Source: Clostridia bacterium (GTDB taxonomy: Bacteria > Bacillota > Clostridia > RGIG6154). Taken from it: a DNA stretch of 64,000 bases. The stretch is taken from the NCBI GenBank assembly GCA_017409875.1, contig JAFQRW010000011.1, positions 226,634 to 290,633 of the forward strand, read 5' to 3'. Under the pieces are notes generated by a model. That model was not told the origin of the DNA and did no database searches. It saw only the letters and a program-made list of their open reading frames with translations. Made by a program: the position numbers and the translations under genes. Below are positions 19,626 to 27,918 of this stretch, in pieces. Positions within the stretch are counted from its first letter, which is position 1. Each line of letters opens with the position of its first letter.

Positions 19626-20735
19626 TCATTTGATTTTATATCTATTACCTTCACATTTTTCAATTACATCTAAAAGCTCTAAATTCACAAGACATACAGA
19701 CACATTTGTTACAGAAATATTAGTTTCTTTTATAATCTCGTCTATATGTAAAATCTTTCCCGAAAGTGCTTTTAATATAACTTTTTCTTCACACTCAAAA
19801 CTCTCAAGAACTTTTTCATCAACTTCAGGAAGATTAACTTGTCTATTATTAAAATCAAGATTTTCATTTAAAAGTTCGGGATATTTTGAAAAATAGTCAA
19901 TTAATATATCTTCAGGACAAGTTACTAATATTCCACCCTCTTTGATATATCTATTGCTTCCCTTATAAAACTCGCTGTTGATGCTTCCGGGTATTACATA
20001 AGCATCTCTGCCATAAAGAGCTGTCCAGTTGAAAGTATGAGATGTCCCGCTTTTTGCACCGCATTGTACAAAAACTGTTGCATCTGAAATACCTGCAAGC
20101 AATCTGTTGCGAAATATAAAGTTTTCTTTGTATGCACGAATTCCAAATGGATACTCTGTTATAAATAGCCCGCCACTTTGCAAAATGCTGTTTTTAAGCC
20201 TGAAGTGCACAGCGGGATAAGTAATGTTAATTCCACATGGTAATATTACTACTGTAGAAAGAACAGTTTTGTTAATATTAGCTTCAATTCCTTCAGCAAA
20301 TCCGGCAACAATTTGTAACCCTGCATCTGACAATGCTTCTGAAAACCACCTTGCATTACTTATCCCCTCTTGGTTATGCTTTCTTGAGCCAATAACCGTA
20401 ACTTTAGGAAGTTTAAGCTTCTTAAAATCACCTTTTGCATAGAGAACAATAGGCGGCATATCAGTATACTTTAATAGATTTGGATAGAAATCATCATTTT
20501 GGTTTATAATTGCAATTTCTTCTTTTTCACAACGCAAAATTATTTTCTCTGCCTGTTTTAAATCTTTCCTAAGCATATTAACTTTTTGTTTGTCAGGCAA
20601 ATTAAGTAAATCTTCATCTGTAAAGCTATTAAATGCATTTTCTGAAGTTTTGTACTTTTCAATTAATTTGTTAAATATATCAGGGCGGTTAATGAGCATT
20701 GCAGAAAACCAGACATCATATAATTTATCACTCAT
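19626..20735 (-). CDS. dprA: DNA-processing protein DprA (divergent)
   Basis: About 369 residues from the ATG at 20735, which has AGAGGTGG upstream. The Rossmann-like core is recognisable from VTVIGSRKHNQEG, ILPCGINITYP, GLFITEYPFG, FRNRLLAGISDA, KSGTSHTFNWT and YVIPGS. A C-terminal winged-helix domain follows. DprA loads RecA on incoming single-stranded DNA in transformation. The usual GIDxxAHxxAL segment reads GIEANINKTVLS here, so the protein is divergent at a conserved site. It overlaps the upstream methyltransferase gene and precedes topA. Confidence 0.88.
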   Translation of the reverse strand: MSDKLYDVWFSAMLINRPDIFNKLIEKYKTSENAFNSFTDEDLLNLPDKQKVNMLRKDLKQAEKIILRCEKEEIAIINQNDDFYPNLLKYTDMPPIVLYAKGDFKKLKLPKVTVIGSRKHNQEGISNARWFSEALSDAGLQIVAGFAEGIEANINKTVLSTVVILPCGINITYPAVHFRLKNSILQSGGLFITEYPFGIRAYKENFIFRNRLLAGISDATVFVQCGAKSGTSHTFNWTALYGRDAYVIPGSINSEFYKGSNRYIKEGGILVTCPEDILIDYFSKYPELLNENLDFNNRQVNLPEVDEKVLESFECEEKVILKALSGKILHIDEIIKETNISVTNVSVCLVNLELLDVIEKCEGNRYKIK

Positions 20736-21510
20736 TAATGCCACCTCTTTGTCTTAATGCTTCATACATAAGCACAGCTCCTGCAACAGAAACATTCAAA
20801 GATTCTGCTTTACCTAAAATAGGTATTTTAACAGGAATAATACTTTTCAAACTCATTAGCTCGCAAGAAAGTCCGTGAGCTTCATTTCCAAGACAAATTA
20901 CGCACCTTTGCTTTAAATCTGCCTCAAAATGAGATTTGTTTGCCTGCAAAGAGCCTGCAAATAATTTAAAATCGTCTTCTTGTAGTTTTCTTAATTCTTC
21001 CAAATACCTTTTTTCCCTTATAATATCAACATGAAAACAAGAACCCATTGTAGCGCGAATAATTTTAGGTGAGTAAACATCTGCACACTCAGGTGAAAGA
21101 ATTACTAACTTAATGCCTGCCGCATCTGCAGTTCTTATAATAGCGCCAATATTTCCCGGATCACTTAAATTATCAAGATACACAGCAAGCGTAATAATTG
21201 AAAAATCAGGGTTATTTTCTGCAATTTTCATAACAGCCAAAACACCCTGCGGAGATTTTGTGTCAGAAATTGCTTCCATTATATAGTCAGGAACACAATA
21301 AACATCAAAATCTGAAGGATTTACAATTTCCTTATATTTTTCCGTAACAAAAATACTCTTTACATTGCTTCGGGAATGCAAAACTGCCTCTTTAACAATA
21401 TTTTCTCCCTCTGCAATATAAAGTCCGCTTTCCATACGATTACTTTTGTTTTTTAATTGTTTTGCTTCTTTAACCAGACGGTTTGCAGCACTACTGATAT
21501 TAGTTATCAA
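20728..21510 (-). CDS. SpoU/TrmH-family rRNA 2'-O-methyltransferase
   Basis: 260 residues. An N-terminal substrate-binding domain (L30e-like) is followed by the SPOUT domain with its three motifs: LDNLSDPGNIGAIIRTADA, CLGNEAHGLS, and LNVSVAGAVLMYEALRQR. It methylates the 2'-OH of a ribose, most likely in 23S rRNA as for the TsnR/RlmB-like relatives; the exact site is not readable. It overlaps dprA by 8 bases. Confidence 0.9.
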   Translation of the reverse strand: MITNISSAANRLVKEAKQLKNKSNRMESGLYIAEGENIVKEAVLHSRSNVKSIFVTEKYKEIVNPSDFDVYCVPDYIMEAISDTKSPQGVLAVMKIAENNPDFSIITLAVYLDNLSDPGNIGAIIRTADAAGIKLVILSPECADVYSPKIIRATMGSCFHVDIIREKRYLEELRKLQEDDFKLFAGSLQANKSHFEADLKQRCVICLGNEAHGLSCELMSLKSIIPVKIPILGKAESLNVSVAGAVLMYEALRQRGGINE

Positions 21511-21579
21511 AAAATCACCCTTTTAGCGTAACTCACCTACATTATAATAAGCCAAAAAAGAAAGGTTGTCAATATTTTT

Positions 21580-22098
21580 TTATATTTCAAAGTGTGTTCC
21601 GGCAACAAAAGTGAAAATGCATGCCACCTTTAGTGCGTAAAACAATCTTGTTTTTTTATAAAACATAGGACTGTTTACTAATACCTTTAAATCTTTTTCA
21701 AGCCCAAGAGCATAAATAACCGCATCTGCTATATATTTTTCAATTTGCGGATAATTCTTCTTAATATATTCTCTTAAATATATAACATTATCAGAACTAA
21801 ATCCTTTGTAATTTAAAAAATTATATTCAAATTCATCATAAGATACAACTGTGCAGCCTTCAGCAAATTCAGCAAAATCTTTAATAACAGTTTCAAGTGA
21901 TTCTGCATACTCTAATTCTTTGTTTGTAATGTTAGTAAATAACTCTAATTCTTCAGTCTGTGGTCTTAATGGCTTAACTAACTTTGAAAAAGTGTCACAA
22001 ATTTCGCCATTTATGATTTTAACTGCACTTATTAGTAAAATATCATCGTTTTCAGGGCTAACTCCGTTCGTTTCAATATCAACAGTAATATAATTCAT
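21580..22098 (-). CDS. DnaQ-like 3'-5' exonuclease-fold protein, probably catalytically degenerate
   Basis: 172 residues from the ATG at 22098, which has GAGGAG upstream; the longer frame to 22239 runs into nth and is rejected. Exo I is intact (VDIETNG). The Exo II region reads VVSYDEFEYNFL, with Glu where the family has Asp. The C-terminal Exo III position reads FYALKVA where active enzymes have HxALxDA, so the catalytic His and Asp appear to be lost. The protein also ends soon afterwards. It might be a binding protein or a decaying gene. It lies 10 bases downstream of nth. Confidence 0.65.
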   Translation of the reverse strand: MNYITVDIETNGVSPENDDILLISAVKIINGEICDTFSKLVKPLRPQTEELELFTNITNKELEYAESLETVIKDFAEFAEGCTVVSYDEFEYNFLNYKGFSSDNVIYLREYIKKNYPQIEKYIADAVIYALGLEKDLKVLVNSPMFYKKTRLFYALKVACIFTFVAGTHFEI

Positions 22099-22108
22099 AA
22101 TTTTCTCC

Positions 22109-22738
22109 TCACTTAAGTTTTTTAGGACAAATGTCCCTAACCGGGCATTCGTCACAATTTGGTTTTCTTGCATTACAGTACTTTCTTCCATGAAGCACAA
22201 GTTGATGACAAAATTTTGTCTGGATTTCAGGCGGAACAATCTTTTTTAAGTCCATTTCTATCTTAAACGGATCAGTGTTTTTGCTAAGTCCCATTCTTTG
22301 TGAAAGTCTTGATGCATGGGTATCAACAACGATAGATGGTACATTGAATGCTTCACCCAAAATAAGGTTGGCTGTTTTTCTTCCAACTCCATCAATTTCA
22401 AGCAGCTGTTCCATTGTACCGGGCACTTCTCCACCAAATAATTCACAAAGTTTTTTGCATCCATATTTAATATTTTTTGCCTTGTTTTTATATAATCCTA
22501 AAGTTTTAATATAATCTTCAAGCTCACATAGATCCGCCTCAGCAAAATCAAATGCTGTCTTATATCTTTTGTATAGTTTTTCAGTTACTTCATTAACTCT
22601 GTCATCTTTACATTGCGCAGAGAGTTCAGTAGAAATCAAAAGCTGCAAAGTGTTCTCTGTTTTAAGTGAACATTTTGCATCAGGATACTCTTTGTTTAAT
22701 ATATTATAAACCAACAACACAAAATCTTTCTTTCTCAT
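22109..22738 (-). CDS. nth: Endonuclease III (DNA glycosylase/AP lyase)
   Basis: 209 residues. It has helix-hairpin-helix LLEIDGVGRKTANLIL with the catalytic Lys, the catalytic Asp in IVVDTHASRL, and a C-terminal [4Fe-4S] motif CNARKPNCDECPVRDIC (Cx6Cx2Cx5C). It removes oxidised pyrimidines and nicks the abasic site. All catalytic residues are present. A promoter with TTGATT, 16 bases and TAAAAT lies just upstream. Confidence 0.97.
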   Translation of the reverse strand: MRKKDFVLLVYNILNKEYPDAKCSLKTENTLQLLISTELSAQCKDDRVNEVTEKLYKRYKTAFDFAEADLCELEDYIKTLGLYKNKAKNIKYGCKKLCELFGGEVPGTMEQLLEIDGVGRKTANLILGEAFNVPSIVVDTHASRLSQRMGLSKNTDPFKIEMDLKKIVPPEIQTKFCHQLVLHGRKYCNARKPNCDECPVRDICPKKLK

Positions 22739-22758
22739 AAACTTGCCTCCATTTATTT

Positions 22759-22786
22759 ATTTTAACATATTTTTTATCAAAATCAA
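22759..22786 (-). promoter_or_regulatory. Promoter of nth and the exonuclease-like gene
   Basis: On the minus strand, TTGATT (22781-22786), a 16-base spacer and TAAAAT (22759-22764). Confidence 0.5.
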
Positions 22787-22804
22787 ACATATTTCAAAAA
22801 TAAC

Positions 22805-22833
22805 TTGCAAAGCCCAACAAAAAAATATATAAT
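22805..22833 (+). promoter_or_regulatory. SigmaA promoter of rarA
   Basis: TTGCAA (22805-22810), a 17-base spacer and TATAAT (22828-22833). Confidence 0.65.
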
Positions 22834-22865
22834 TATGGTAAGAATTTTTGTATGGAAGTGATATT

Positions 22866-24128
22866 TTGACAAGTCCATTAGCAGACAGATTAAGGCCTGT
22901 TATTCCCCAAGATGTTGTTGGTCAGCAACACTTATTAGGCGAAGGTAAAATGCTCAGCAAAATCATTAGCAGCAAATATATACCAAATATGATTTTTTAC
23001 GGGCCATCAGGTGTTGGAAAAACAACTGTTGCAAACATAATAGCTAATATTTCTGATAAAAAGCTTTATAAACTTAACGCAACAAATTGCTCTGTTTCTG
23101 ATGTAAAAGCTATCATAAATGACACAGAATGTATAGACGCATCAAATGGCATCTTATTATATCTTGACGAAATACAGAATTTCAATAAAAAGCAGCAACA
23201 ATCTCTACTTGAAGTTGTTGAAAACGGACGCATCACACTTATAGCAAGCACAACAGAAAACCCGTATTTTTACGTATATAATGCACTCTTGTCACGTTGC
23301 ACCGTTTTTGAATTTAAACCTGTTGATGAAGACAGTATTATCAATGCACTAAAACGTGGTGTAAGCATACTTGAAAAAGATTATAATAAGTCTATCAAGG
23401 TAGACAACGATGCATTTTTGCATTTGTCAGCAACTGCAAACGGCGATGTCAGGAAAGCTATTAACGGTTTAGAGCTTGCTGTTTTAAGTAATGCTGTAAC
23501 CGACCAGAATGAAATTGTTGTTGACCTTAAAACTGCATTGGAAGCAAGTCAGAAAAGCGGTTTTAAATTTGATAAAGACGGCGACAGTCATTATGATATT
23601 TTATCTGCATTTCAAAAGTCAATCCGCGGAAGCGACCCGGATGCTGCAATCCATTATCTTGCACGACTTGTCGTTGGAGGGGACCTTGCATCAATTTGCA
23701 GGCGTTTAATGGTAATTGCATCTGAAGATATAGGCCTTGCATATCCAACTGCAGCAAGTATTGTAAAATCATGTTGTGACAGTGCATTACAACTTGGTTT
23801 TCCTGAGGCGCGTATACCGCTCGCTCAAGCTGTTCTTTTGCTTGCTACAGCGCCAAAATCAAACTCTGTTGTAAATGCGATTGACAGTGCGATAAGTGAT
23901 ATAAATTCCATAGACATTGGAGATATTCCTGCGCATCTTAAAGATGGTCATTATGAAGGTGCAAAAAAGCTTGGTAGAGCTGAGAGTTACAAATATCCTC
24001 ACGCATACCCTAACAATTATGTAAAACAACAGTATCTTCCTGATAATTTGATTAGTAAAACTTATTACAAACCTGGCAACAATAAAAATGAACAGAGTGC
24101 AAATCAATTTTGGAAAAAAATCAAATAA
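22866..24128 (+). CDS. rarA: Replication-associated recombination protein A (RarA/MgsA AAA+ ATPase)
   Basis: 420 residues from the TTG at 22866; GGAAGTGA directly upstream supports it over a TTG at 22848. The protein opens TSPLADRLRPVIPQDVVGQQ, then Walker A GPSGVGKTT, Walker B LLYLDEIQNF and sensor 1 STTENP. The MgsA C-terminal domain follows (SIRGSDPDAAIHYLARLV, DIGLAYP). The homotetrameric ATPase acts at stalled replication forks. It is monocistronic with a strong terminator after it. Confidence 0.96.
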   Translation: MTSPLADRLRPVIPQDVVGQQHLLGEGKMLSKIISSKYIPNMIFYGPSGVGKTTVANIIANISDKKLYKLNATNCSVSDVKAIINDTECIDASNGILLYLDEIQNFNKKQQQSLLEVVENGRITLIASTTENPYFYVYNALLSRCTVFEFKPVDEDSIINALKRGVSILEKDYNKSIKVDNDAFLHLSATANGDVRKAINGLELAVLSNAVTDQNEIVVDLKTALEASQKSGFKFDKDGDSHYDILSAFQKSIRGSDPDAAIHYLARLVVGGDLASICRRLMVIASEDIGLAYPTAASIVKSCCDSALQLGFPEARIPLAQAVLLLATAPKSNSVVNAIDSAISDINSIDIGDIPAHLKDGHYEGAKKLGRAESYKYPHAYPNNYVKQQYLPDNLISKTYYKPGNNKNEQSANQFWKKIK

Positions 24129-24133
24129 TTTAT

Positions 24134-24166
24134 TAAAAAATCCGGCAAATAAGCCGGATTTTTTAT
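24134..24166 (+). terminator. Intrinsic terminator of rarA
   Basis: AAAAAATCCGGC and GCCGGATTTTTT form a 12-pair stem with a six-base loop and a T tract. Confidence 0.92.
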
Positions 24167-24464
24167 CATAACTTTTTATTTCAAATATTAAATGTTTCAT
24201 AGGTAATTTTTGAGTAAAATTATGTAAACCAATACACTTTTTTACTAAAAAAGGCACAGATTTAATGCCATTTTTCTTATTAGTCTACAACCAAATTTTG
24301 TTAATAAACTGCTTGGACATTTGTAGATAATGTTCATAACTTTGTAAATAAGTGTATTTTGCTTGTTTTTTACCTGTCGATAACTTTGTGCAGCTTTTCT
24401 AATTATAATTAATTATGTAAACCGATTTAAACTGACTGTTTTAGACATATTTTGATTAATTCAA
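24167..24464. other. AT-rich intergenic region with repeated nonamers, between rarA and rnpB
   Basis: No coding region or known RNA is visible. Five copies of TGTNNATAA occur in one orientation at 24299, 24322, 24331, 24343 and 24375; their complement is TTATNNACA, similar to but not matching the DnaA-box consensus. The decamer ATAACTTTGT occurs at 24336 and 24380. The 13-mer AATTATGTAAACC occurs at 24218 and 24411, flanking the nonamer cluster. Function unknown. Confidence 0.5.
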
Positions 24465-24492
24465 CAAAAAAAACACAGGGCTTTCCTGTGTC
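24465..24492 (-). terminator. Intrinsic terminator of rnpB
   Basis: On the minus strand, ACACAGG and CCTGTGT form the stem, followed by a run of eight Ts, just after the RNase P RNA 3' end. Confidence 0.88.
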
Positions 24493-24509
24493 ATTTTTTT
24501 ATATAAATT

Positions 24510-24850
24510 GAGCAGATCTGTAAGCCGGGTTCTGTTTAAGACAATCATCTATCTAGATTATGCATCTCTGCATAATTCAAGCCACCTACCCAAGGAGCGT
24601 CGGGCCAACGTATTCTCCTTAATCCGGTGTTGCTCCGAGTGGGGTTTACACGAAAAAACAGTTACCTGTTTTCCAGTAAGCTCTTACCTTACTATTCCAC
24701 CCTTACCACTAAAAGTGGCGGTTTATTTTCTGTTGCACTTTCCTGAGAGTCGCCTCTACCGGGAGTTACCCGGCACCCTGCCCTGCGGAGCCCGGACTTT
24801 CCTCATCTGCATCCTTTCGGACGTTGCATCTGCGATTGCCCGATCTACTC
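24510..24850 (-). ncRNA. rnpB: RNase P RNA (M1-type ribozyme)
   Basis: About 341 nt on the minus strand. Universal RNase P RNA elements are readable: GAGGAAAGTCCGGGCTCC near the 5' end, AGGGTGCCGGGTAACTCCC, and AACAGAACCCGGCTTAC near the 3' end. The P1 helix is GAGTAGATC paired with GATCTGCTC, defining the ends. It is the catalytic RNA that matures tRNA 5' ends. A terminator follows. The flanking nif3 gene ends 10 bases upstream of the 5' end. Confidence 0.97.
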
Positions 24851-24860
24851 AAAATATAAA

Positions 24861-25595
24861 CTAAATAGTTTTAAAAACATTGTTAGGCTGTGTTTCAATT
24901 ACATCAATATCAATTCTTTTTCTTAATGCATCAGCAAGATTTTTCATCGCAGGATACTCTGTTTCAAAATGCCCTGCCTCAACAATACACAAACCGATGT
25001 TGTGTGCAAGCTGTGCCTGATTATATTTGCACTCACCAGTTACCAACAGGTCGCATCCTAAAGAAAATGCCTCCTCTATAAAATCGCCGCCTGATCCTCC
25101 TAAAACTGCTATTTTCCTTATTTTTCGGTTTAAATCTCCTACAAAACGCACGCCTTTGGTTGATAATGCTTTTTTAGTTCTCTCAATAACATTCTTAAGC
25201 AAATCTTCATCAATTTTACCAACTCGCATCATGCCGAATTGTTCACAATTATACATTTCAAGCTTATCCGCCAATGCATAATTTACACCACCTATTGCAC
25301 AATCGAAATTAGTGTGAGCACTATAAACGTTAATGCCATTTTTTATAGTCTCTATTATCAAATTATCAGTAATTCTGTCAAGCGGTTTAAAAATTGCAGG
25401 ATGATGTGTTAAAATAAGATTTGCGTTGTGTTTTATTGCAGTTTTAAGTGAATTTTCATCAAAGTCAAGACTGATAACTATACTTTTAATATCACTGTTT
25501 ACATCGCCTATCATTAATCCAACATTATCCCACTCACAAGCAGCTTCAGTCGGAGCAATACTTTCAATTATATCAATAATTTTTTGCAGCTTCAT
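24861..25595 (-). CDS. Nif3-like dinuclear metal centre hexameric protein (YqfO/GTP cyclohydrolase I type 2 homologue)
   Basis: 244 residues: the short form, without the PII-like insert seen in Bacillus YqfO. Metal-binding motifs are LILTHHPAIF, the conserved Asp/His segment VYSAHTNFDCAIGGVN, and the C-terminal GHFETEYP. The family forms toroidal hexamers with a two-metal site; the physiological reaction is unsettled. It overlaps trmK by 23 bases, an arrangement conserved widely in Firmicutes. Confidence 0.92.
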   Translation of the reverse strand: MKLQKIIDIIESIAPTEAACEWDNVGLMIGDVNSDIKSIVISLDFDENSLKTAIKHNANLILTHHPAIFKPLDRITDNLIIETIKNGINVYSAHTNFDCAIGGVNYALADKLEMYNCEQFGMMRVGKIDEDLLKNVIERTKKALSTKGVRFVGDLNRKIRKIAVLGGSGGDFIEEAFSLGCDLLVTGECKYNQAQLAHNIGLCIVEAGHFETEYPAMKNLADALRKRIDIDVIETQPNNVFKTI

Positions 25596-26265
25596 ATATT
25601 TTCTCCAAATTATTTATAATTAACTTAGTTTTTATCATTAAATCTTCATCAACAACCGTTGCACTCTTTAGCCCAATGTATTCCTTGCTGTACTTTTCAA
25701 GCAACTTGCCTACAAAATCTTTAAGCAAAGGGTCTTTTTTGTTGATTAAAAATGGTGAAACTATATAATCAAATTCAGTTGTGTACTGATTTTCACCTTT
25801 AGTTGTTTTTATAATAGTGTAAATTTTATTTTTTTCTCTAACTAACACTTCATCAGCAATGCAAAACCCGTTATTATGCAAAAAAGCCCTCAGCTGAGAA
25901 ATATGTGTCATTGGCTGTAATATAATTTCCTTTGATGAGGTGCAAATTTCTAAATCATTTTTTAGTATTTCAGATATTAAATCCCCACCCATGCCGGCAA
26001 TTATAATAGTATCAACTTCACCTTTAGACAGTTTTTTTAACCCGTAGCCTTTTCTTACGTCTATTTGATTACTCTTGCCGCTATGTTTTACAGTTTTTTT
26101 GCACGCATGGACAGGTCCATCTGCTACGTCACTTGCTATCACTTTGCTGCAAATATTCTTTTCAACTAAATAAACCGGCAATTTTGCGTGGTCTGTTCCT
26201 ATATCTGCTGCTGAAGTATAACTTACCATTTGTGCAATTTTTAAAAGCCTTGGTGTTAAAATCAT
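25573..26265 (-). CDS. trmK: tRNA (adenine(22)-N1)-methyltransferase TrmK
   Basis: 230 residues from the ATG at 26265 (GAGG five bases upstream); an upstream in-frame start lacks support. The N-terminus MILTPRLLKIAQMV, the SAM motif AADIGTDHAKLPVYL and the IIIAGMGGDLISEIL segment match YqfN/TrmK. The C-terminal helical domain is predicted to be coiled-coil-like. It makes m1A22 in tRNAs with long variable arms. It is paired with nif3. Confidence 0.93.
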   Translation of the reverse strand: MILTPRLLKIAQMVSYTSAADIGTDHAKLPVYLVEKNICSKVIASDVADGPVHACKKTVKHSGKSNQIDVRKGYGLKKLSKGEVDTIIIAGMGGDLISEILKNDLEICTSSKEIILQPMTHISQLRAFLHNNGFCIADEVLVREKNKIYTIIKTTKGENQYTTEFDYIVSPFLINKKDPLLKDFVGKLLEKYSKEYIGLKSATVVDEDLMIKTKLIINNLEKIYEAAKNY

Positions 26266-26287
26266 ATAAACCTCGTTATCAACCAAC

Positions 26288-26316
26288 AAAAAAGGCGGTA
26301 TATGCCGCCTTTTTTG
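26288..26316 (-). terminator. Intrinsic terminator after the coiled-coil gene
   Basis: AAAAAAGGCGG and CCGCCTTTTTT form an 11-pair stem with a short loop. It ends the rsmD-coaD transcript on the minus strand. Confidence 0.88.
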
Positions 26317-26326
26317 TATGTATCAC

Positions 26327-26764
26327 TTATAATATAGTTCTTTTATCTTCCCTGATTTTCTGAAGAACAGATGACAAATTCTGTTCAACACCGTCTAAAG
26401 TCTGAGAAACATATTCTTTAGTAGCCATTCTCATATCGCGTGATTCATTTTGAGCAGCTTCCATAATCTTCATAGCTTCTTCATTAGCAAGTCTTGTGAT
26501 TTCATGTTCATTAACCATAACATTTACTCTGTCAGCAGTGTTTTTGAGAATGTTATCAGCTTCTTTTTGAGCCTCAATTAAAATTCTCTGTCTTTCTTCT
26601 GTAATACGCTTTGCTTGCTTTAATTCTTCAGGAAGTTTGAGCCTGATATCCTGCAAAGATTCAAGCAATTCATCCTTATCAACAAAGCCTCTTGAAGTAA
26701 AAGGGATTTTCCATGCGCTTTCAATAGCTTCTTCTAGCACATCGATAAGATTCATTATATCCAT
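26327..26764 (-). CDS. Coiled-coil protein next to coaD (DivIVA/V-type ATPase subunit-like)
   Basis: 145 residues. It is nearly all helical, with heptad-rich stretches from about residue 45 to 135 (KQAKRITEERQRILIEAQKE, ANEEAMKIMEAAQNES). It has no membrane segment or signal peptide. Similar short coiled-coil proteins adjacent to coaD occur in Clostridia and are often annotated as ATPase or DivIVA-like. The gene begins immediately after coaD with no gap and is probably translated with it. Function unknown. Confidence 0.7.
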   Translation of the reverse strand: MDIMNLIDVLEEAIESAWKIPFTSRGFVDKDELLESLQDIRLKLPEELKQAKRITEERQRILIEAQKEADNILKNTADRVNVMVNEHEITRLANEEAMKIMEAAQNESRDMRMATKEYVSQTLDGVEQNLSSVLQKIREDKRTIL

Positions 26765-27250
26765 TTAAGATTTCCTCCTCAATCTCTTATAAATAACATC
26801 AATTATTTGTTCAGGCACAAGACCGGTAAGGTCACCGCCTAATTTCCCAACTTCTTTAACAATACTAGAGCTAAGATACGAATACCTCTGATTTGACATC
26901 ATGAACATTGTTTCAACTTCAGGATAAAGTTTTTTGTTCATGTGAGCCATCTGAAACTCGTATTCAAAATCAGAAACTGCTCTAAGCCCCTTAATAATAG
27001 TTTTTGCTCCGACTTTTTGTGCGTAATCTACTAAAAGTCCTGTAAAAGTATCGACTTGAACATTTTCATAATCTGAAAACACAGTTTTCGCAAGTTCAAT
27101 GCGCTCCTCAATAGAAAAAAGTGAAGTCTTTTGACTATTAACAGAAACAGCAACAATAACTTTATCAAAAACACATGCTGCTCTCTTTACAATATCTGCA
27201 TGACCGTTAGTTATCGGGTCAAAACTACCCGGATAAATTGCTATTTTCAC
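26765..27250 (-). CDS. coaD: Phosphopantetheine adenylyltransferase CoaD
   Basis: 161 residues, full length. The nucleotidyltransferase motif is MKIAIYPGSFDPITNGHADI (HxGH as NGHAD). The substrate segment IIKGLRAVSDFEYEFQM and the C-terminal YSYLSSSIVKEVGKLGG (ISSTxxKE-like) are present. It makes dephospho-CoA from 4'-phosphopantetheine. Its start overlaps the rsmD stop by one base. Confidence 0.97.
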   Translation of the reverse strand: MKIAIYPGSFDPITNGHADIVKRAACVFDKVIVAVSVNSQKTSLFSIEERIELAKTVFSDYENVQVDTFTGLLVDYAQKVGAKTIIKGLRAVSDFEYEFQMAHMNKKLYPEVETMFMMSNQRYSYLSSSIVKEVGKLGGDLTGLVPEQIIDVIYKRLRRKS

Positions 27251-27792
27251 TAATTACCGCCTCCGAGTTGTGGCTTGTACAAAGTAATATAAACTCTTCC
27301 GTACCGTACGTTTTTTAACACCTCATATCCATCGAACTGCTTAAGAGGTGCTTCGCTTTCCAAAACAACAACTGCGCCATCAGTCAAATGATTCAAAAGT
27401 TTTGGGAAAACCTCATTTTCAATTCCAACAGAGTATGGGGGGTCCAAAAACACAAGATCAAACTTTTGAGTATTCTTGATAAAAAAATCCTCAAAAGAAC
27501 ATAGGTTTAATTCTGATTTGTCGATAAGCTTTGTATACCTCAAATTATTAACAACACAATCGTATGCTTTTTTGTTTTTTTCAACAAAGACACACTTTAA
27601 AGCCCCTCGACTAAGCGATTCTATTCCAAGGCTACCCGAACCTGCAAACAGATCTAAAACCAGACTATCGCTTAAATACGGATATAGTATTGAAAATAAA
27701 GATTCTTTTACTCTATCAAGTGTAGGACGAACATCAAGCCCATCAGGGGTAGAAAGTTTACAACCTTTTGCAATTCCTGTTATAACTCTCAT
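27250..27792 (-). CDS. rsmD: 16S rRNA (guanine(966)-N2)-methyltransferase RsmD
   Basis: 180 residues. It starts MRVITGIAKGCKL and contains RPTLDRVKESLFSIL, the SAM motif LDLFAGSGSLGIESLSRGA and the N6/N2-methylase motif LVFLDPPYSVG. All are diagnostic for RsmD. The rsmD-coaD pairing is very common in bacteria. Confidence 0.96.
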   Translation of the reverse strand: MRVITGIAKGCKLSTPDGLDVRPTLDRVKESLFSILYPYLSDSLVLDLFAGSGSLGIESLSRGALKCVFVEKNKKAYDCVVNNLRYTKLIDKSELNLCSFEDFFIKNTQKFDLVFLDPPYSVGIENEVFPKLLNHLTDGAVVVLESEAPLKQFDGYEVLKNVRYGRVYITLYKPQLGGGN

Positions 27793-27918
27793 ACTGTTAT
27801 GCTAAAAGCTCCTCCTAACGTGACACAATAATCTCAAAATAACCCTATATATACTATTTTATAATAATAAAAAAATTTGTCAAGACTTTCAGAGTAAAAA
27901 TTTAAGTTTTTTTTACAA

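Noticed and set aside
21580..22239. Longer 219-residue form of the exonuclease-like protein
   Set aside because: The first 47 codons overlap nth out of frame; an ATG at 22098 has a strong ribosome-binding site and begins at the fold.
24299..24383. Replication origin
   Set aside because: The nonamers do not match the DnaA consensus at the sixth position, there is no dnaA/dnaN/gyrB nearby, and no AT-rich unwinding element layout is clear. Kept only as a repeat cluster.
24510..24864. 118-codon plus-strand ORF at 24508-24864
   Set aside because: It is antisense to RNase P RNA and matches conserved ribozyme blocks, so it is not a gene.
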